A stretch of DNA of 64,000 bases from positions 1,282,458,277 to 1,282,522,276 of the forward strand of contig CM062818.1 in NCBI GenBank assembly GCA_031772625.1, read 5' to 3'. Below, piece by piece: positions 59,905-64,000 of this stretch. A program made the position numbers and the translations under genes. The notes below the pieces were generated by a model, which saw nothing but the letters and a program-made list of their open reading frames with translations, ran no database searches and was not told the origin of the DNA. Position 1 is the first letter of the stretch, and every line of letters starts with the position of its first letter. This DNA is from Pinus tabuliformis (Eukaryota; Streptophyta; Pinopsida; Pinales; Pinaceae).

Positions 59905-60466
59905 CTCTATCGACTTAGAATAAATCCTAGAAATCCTCAATGGAGACTTTGACCTAAAACATGGTGACCCAAGCATGAAATCCATGCTTTAATAAGTCAC
60001 AATAATAATAATAATAATAATTATTTTCTTTATTCTTTTGACAAGTACATTACATGATGACTCAAATACATTAAATGAAGACCAAACCTAGTTACATTTT
60101 CCAACACTAATGACTTTGATGCTATCTCCAAGCCCTTCGAATTACTCTTATAATCTCTCGTTGAGTCTTCAACGGCCACGATTTAATCTCCATTGACAGT
60201 AAGATCAATTAGACTTCATCAATAGAAACCTCTAGAGCAATCTCGAACATCTTTAATTAATTAACTTTAATTTACCACTTTTCCTAATTTAGACTTAGGA
60301 AATATTTTAATTATGGCAAATTAATTTAATTAAAGTGTTTCCCAAGCTTATCTAGCAAAACCTTTTCTAGGTTTTGGAGATCTAGTATTCCTTAGCTTCT
60401 TAGCATCATCTGAGACTAGAATACCTATCTGATGCTACCTTAAGCTAACACCCCCTCTTAGCGAGG

Positions 60467-61164
60467 AAGGTGTTTTCCACTACACCTCTTTGTTCTCTAA
60501 AATAGAAGAACTTAGATCTCCCTAGAGCTTTCGTGAGTATATCTGCAACTTGCTGCTCTGTGGGAACATGCTATAGTTGGACTGCTTAATGTTGTTGATA
60601 TCTGACCTCTGTTATACATCCTTTCTTCACATCTCAACTGATCTGACTCTTTGTCACTGGAAATCATTGTGAAGAGGTCACTCTGGCAAACACTGTCCAT
60701 CAACAATTGTGCATACTCTTATCCACCTGCTACTAATTGTAACTGAATCAAGCTTTGATCTATTGTGTCACTGCAACTGGCTTCTGCAACTATCCCTTGA
60801 ATCTCTGACTACAACTGGCTCTACACTATCTATTGAGCATCTAACTACACCCAACTGACTCCGCAACTGTCTCTCAAATATCTGACTGCAACTAGCTCTG
60901 CACTATCCCTCAAGATCTGACTGCACCTTGCTAACATCTCGATCCTCTTACTAGTTTGTACTGTGGGACTCTGTAGCAAAGGCAATGATCCATGTTAATA
61001 GTAACCGGATCTACTCTAGACTTCCTGTTGCTCACCCATGGACCCTGCCCATCCTGGTCTTTGAATAATCATGCTCCTCCCCCATCTAGATGTATCATTG
61101 CTATCAATGTGAATTCCTCTAATCTAGAGGTCAACTCATCTATCTTTGTCAAAGTTGTTGTCTA
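60467..61164 (-). repeat. 3' leader of the gag-only copy with tandem repeats
   Basis: ATCTGACTGCAACTAGCTCTGCAC and variants recur between about 60800 and 60930 at roughly 50-55 bp spacing. No coding sequence. Confidence 0.6.
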
Positions 61165-62020
61165 CTAGTGCCCATTCTTGTCCTTCTTCCTCTCGGGACA
61201 CTTGGTGATGTAGTGACCAAACTCACTACATCCAAAGCATTTGACCTTCAACAAGTCCTTTGTCTTCTTTTCTCCTCCTTTTGAGCTTTGTTCTTGATTG
61301 GGACCCTTCTTCGCCTTCCCTTTAACTACAAGGGCTATGTTTTCTTCTTCCTCCTCCTCAAATTTCAGTCCCTTGCCACTGTTGCTAGTAGCACCCTCGA
61401 TAAGACTGGGCCTCAACTCTTGCAGCACCCTCGATAAGACTGGGCCTCAACTCCTTTAGAGTGAAGTAACTCCACAGGCGTTCCCATCCTAGTAGCTAAT
61501 CTCGTCCAATGATCCCCTGAACAAAGGTCCACCATTCCTTGGTAAACCCATTTAGAATTGTCTGCATCAGTTTACCATCAACTAGTTTTTCTCCAACAGC
61601 TACAAGCTCATCTCGGACTCCCTGAATCTTGGTGAGATACGAGGTCATGCTTTCACCCACCTACATATTCGTTGTCCTCAGCTTCTCCTTGAGAATCATT
61701 TTATGATTCTCAGATGGATCCTGGTATAACTTCACAACGGCATCCCACATGTCCTTTGCTGTATTCTTATTTGTAATATGCGGGACAATATGATCCTGAA
61801 ACCTGTCTAAGAACATCCTCTTAATATTGGTCATCACTTTCTTGAAGATTGCCAACTGTTGTGGATCTGTTAGTTCAACCATGACATTTGTCACCAACTC
61901 CTTCAAGGAATGCTCATCCAGTAGGAATTGCATTCTAGCTTTCAAGACACCAAAATTAGAGGCTTCGTCAAGTCTATCTTGATCTCTAAGTCCTATTGTT
62001 GCCATATCTCTGAAACTCAC
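61165..62020 (-). pseudogene. Copia-B Gag (fossil, near-whole)
   Basis: Starts within MATIGLRDQDRLDEASNFG near 62005. It continues with DRFQDHIVPHI, KDMWDAVVKLYQ and LKEKLRTTNM. A CCHC knuckle KCFGCSEFGHYITKC lies near 61200-61245 and a lysine-rich tail ends it. It is homologous to the Gag at 34792-35582. One or two breaks. Confidence 0.83.
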
Positions 62021-62036
62021 ATAAACTGGAGAACAC

Positions 62037-63022
62037 TGTTGATTTCTGGTAGCATCAGATGTGCTCTAAGTCTCAAAATTTGCAGGGAAGCTTAGACACA
62101 TGCATTCTCCAATACCCATAAATCGTTTTGGGAAATTCCACCCAGAGACAGTTTTATTAAAATAATTAATTATTTTTTATGGGACCCTAAGTCTAAACTT
62201 AGGAAATTAAAATAATTAACGGGTATTAATCTAAACTGTGGATGAAACTTCTAGAAGAAGGTAGAGATCAAGTCAATATGATCCTAGCCATTGATTAGGA
62301 TCTAATCTGGGTCGTTGATTGATCAACGAGAGGATTATAAGAGGAGGCTTAATGGGCACTTGGAAAACACACCAGAGGCAAATACTCAGTTACCCGAGTA
62401 AGATCGATTTTCTCACTAGTCGAAGTTCGGCAAGAGAAAATTGAATCAGAGGGAAAGTTGCAGGGGAGAAAGAGAGAGGGGGAATCACCATCACTCGGGA
62501 GTACAAGGCAAGAAGATGCAGCGCAGGGAGAGCCAACGCAGAAGTGTAACACAAAAAGAGGCAGCACAAGGCTGGTTGACGTTGGGACTGCATGAGCAGT
62601 CCAATGTTGGGCCAGCATGAAGAAAAGTGACACAGGAAGACGCAAAGGGATCCAGATGGCTGAGGAGCACTTCTCCTTGATCATAGATTTGTCAAGAAGC
62701 GTCTGTAAACTTTCTCGCTTCTATTTTGTTGGTTGTATATTGTACAAGAGATTTTTGTTGAAGAATAATAAAGAAACCCTCATCTACTGCACCGATTTTC
62801 CCACATTGGGTTTTTCCGGGGACGATTGTCCAAAAATAACTGTCATTGTGGTTATTCTTGTGTTGTTATTGCATTCGCTTTCAGAATTTTATTTGTGAAG
62901 TCTGCAGTAGAATTTATTTTGATATTCACCGTAAGAACATTGTGAATAACTTATTTCTGAGTTAATAAGTAGAAGAAATAATATTATCACTGCAGTAGGA
63001 TTTCTATTTTGAAATTTTCACA
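62037..63022 (+). repeat. 5' LTR of the gag-less copy at the window edge
   Basis: 986 bp. Palindrome CCTAAGTCTAAACTTAGG at 62186-62203; CACATTGGGTTTTTCCGGGG block near 62800-62822. Confidence 0.9.
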
Positions 63023-63202
63023 TGGTATCAGAGCAAGGTTAAGCAGGAGTGCAGACTAAAGAGCTCTCATTGAGGAAAAGGAGGGAGTTTGATATTGTTG
63101 CAAAGGCAGAAAATCGAAACCCTAGGGAATTGTGTAGTTCTCGGGAAAGGACGCAGTTTATTCTACTCCAGTTGCTGGAGTAGGATAGCGTCAGAAAACA
63201 AC

Positions 63203-64000
63203 GCAAATATGGACACTCAAAGTAACTCATAATTGGCATATAGACTAGAAGAAGAATTTGCATGCCTAGCAAGTTCAGCATCAACAGATGTTTGGTATAT
63301 TGATAGCGGGGCTTCAACTCATATGACTAGAGTATGAGAATATTTCTCGAGCTATCAAGAAGAACAAATGGATTTCTATATTATAGTGAGAAATTGGACA
63401 AAGTGTACTCCAGTAGGGAGGGCTGCCATAGCATTTTAGACAGAAGTAGGGACCAACATCCGAACCACCAATGTTCTACATGTGTCGGGATTAGGAATGA
63501 ATCTGATTTCTGTCTCAGTTACAGGATAAGGGATACAATGTATACTTCATTGGAAAGAAAGTATATGTCAAGCATCCAAGCTGGAAGAAGAAAAGACAAA
63601 TTGGAACTCGAAGCAACAAATTGTATAGGTTGCATTTTGAGTCCAATGGCACTGATAGGCAGCAACTATGATGGTGAAAAGGAAGAAAATGAATTATGGC
63701 ACAGGTGAATGGGGCACTTACACCATGGAGCATTGACGATGCTCAGAGAGACTATTACAGTAGTACCAGTGCTTAGTAGTGACCATGATGACTTATGCAG
63801 AGGGTGTGTACTAGGGAAGTATGCTAAAGCAGCCTTTTCCAGAAGTAACAATAGAACGAAATGTGTATTGGGATTGATACACTCAGATATCCGTGGTCCT
63901 ATGCCCACAAGATCTCTTAGTGGTGGCGAATATTTTGTCACCTTTATTGATGATCACTCCAGAAAAACCTGGATCTATTTCTTAAAGACCAAGGATGAGG
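63203..64000 (+). pseudogene. Copia-B protease and integrase (fossil, runs off the window)
   Basis: Protease active site DSGAS near 63297-63317, then the LWHR..MGHLHHGAL zinc-finger start, CRGCVLGKYAKA, and GLIHSDIRGPM, all typical of copia integrase. These parts match the minus-strand element at 27110-27862 in order and sequence. Several breaks. Confidence 0.85.

Larger units (their letters stand above)
58416..60106 (-). repeat. Copia LTR related to family C, split by a hAT element
   Basis: In reverse it starts TGTTGGAAAATGTAACTAGG at 60106, close to the family-C LTR at 7920. A TATA-like CCTATAAATACAAG lies near 58590-58605. Its end abuts the neighbouring copia-B LTR without a CA end, so it is probably truncated. 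It sits inside the 3' LTR of the gag-only element on its right. About 540 bp without the nested hAT. Confidence 0.7.
60107..62036 (-). mobile_element. Copia-B element, gag-only type, second copy (partial)
   Basis: Minus strand: gag at 61165-62020, non-coding 3' leader, polypurine tract (CTCGCTAAGAGGGGG in reverse, 60451-60466), and the start of the 3' LTR (TGTTAGCTTAAGGTAGC at 60450 down to 60107) where the family-C LTR interrupts it. The 5' LTR is not in the window, because another copia-B element was inserted in its leader at 62037. No pol between gag and the 3' LTR. Confidence 0.82.
62037..64000 (+). mobile_element. Copia-B element, gag-less type, second copy (runs off the window)
   Basis: LTR at 62037-63022 (TGTTGATTTCTGG ... 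TTTTCACA), primer site TGGTATCAGAGCAAGG at 63023, and a leader of only about 200 bp. Protease starts with VWYIDSGASTHM near 63285-63320, then the integrase zinc finger (LWHR, then CRGCVLGKYAKAAF) and the first part of the integrase core (FIDDHSRKTWIYFLKTKDE) to the edge. No gag between primer site and protease. It is closely similar to the element at 18989-28925. About five breaks. The left flank AACAC would be its target duplication. Confidence 0.87.

Noticed and set aside
1-64000. CRISPR arrays, bacterial operons, rRNA or intact tRNA genes
   Set aside because: No evenly spaced repeats with unique spacers, no operon-like gene runs, and tRNA-like sequence only within SINEs and primer sites.

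Overview
The window reads as nuclear DNA of a seed plant with a very large genome, most likely a gymnosperm. The reasons are very long introns, thick nests of Ty1/copia and Ty3/gypsy-type LTR elements, many solo LTRs, and few host exons. The only intact host coding sequence I found is two 75-bp exons of a prolyl 4-hydroxylase (P4H1-like) on the minus strand, at 53754-53828 and 32614-32688. They encode consecutive stretches of the protein, have good splice sites, and are separated by one intron of about 21 kb. No neighbouring exon was found on either side, so the whole window may lie inside this one gene (inference).

Left part, 1-32.6 kb: an LTR element of gypsy type that carries only a gag-like gene (1-6003) sits inside a copia element (6004-8945), followed by a copia fragment (9013-10563). 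A stretch of old unique sequence follows (10564-12013, continuing at 18858-18983 and 28931-29924). It was hit by a 213-bp hAT-type MITE, a full copia element in that MITE (12120-18737, TSD CTTGA), and a minus-strand copia element (18989-28925, TSD AATGG). The last is itself split by a short-LTR element of 4.5 kb (21578-26082, TSD TTTCT) that holds a two-knuckle gag-like gene and an antisense fragment resembling a host gene. A second, truncated copy of the short-LTR family (29925-31945) is split by a solo LTR (TSD TATAT).

Intron of the P4H gene, 32.7-53.7 kb: a copia-B element with gag but no pol (33173-40933, TSD GTAGG), whose 3' LTR is split by a 3.57-kb gypsy-type solo LTR (TSD AGGCT); a tRNA-derived SINE; a LINE split by a solo LTR; a fossil that joins a cohesin-regulator PDS5-like stretch to a gypsy gag zinc knuckle (46602-47660); LTR remnants; a second LINE fragment; and a SINE with 19-bp target duplications.

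Right part, 53.8-64 kb: three copia-B LTRs in alternating orientation, a further copia LTR split by a hAT element that keeps only a BED zinc finger, a second gag-without-pol copia-B element (minus strand), and at the edge a second copia-B element with protease and integrase but no gag.

The main points for a second look are: (1) copia-B occurs here as two complementary types, gag-only and gag-less, that share LTRs, primer site, polypurine tract and 3' leader; (2) the PDS5-gag chimera; (3) the short-LTR element with an antisense host-like insert; (4) the P4H gene with giant introns; (5) regulatory-looking arrays in the LTRs, including nine to twelve W-box cores in about 300 bp.
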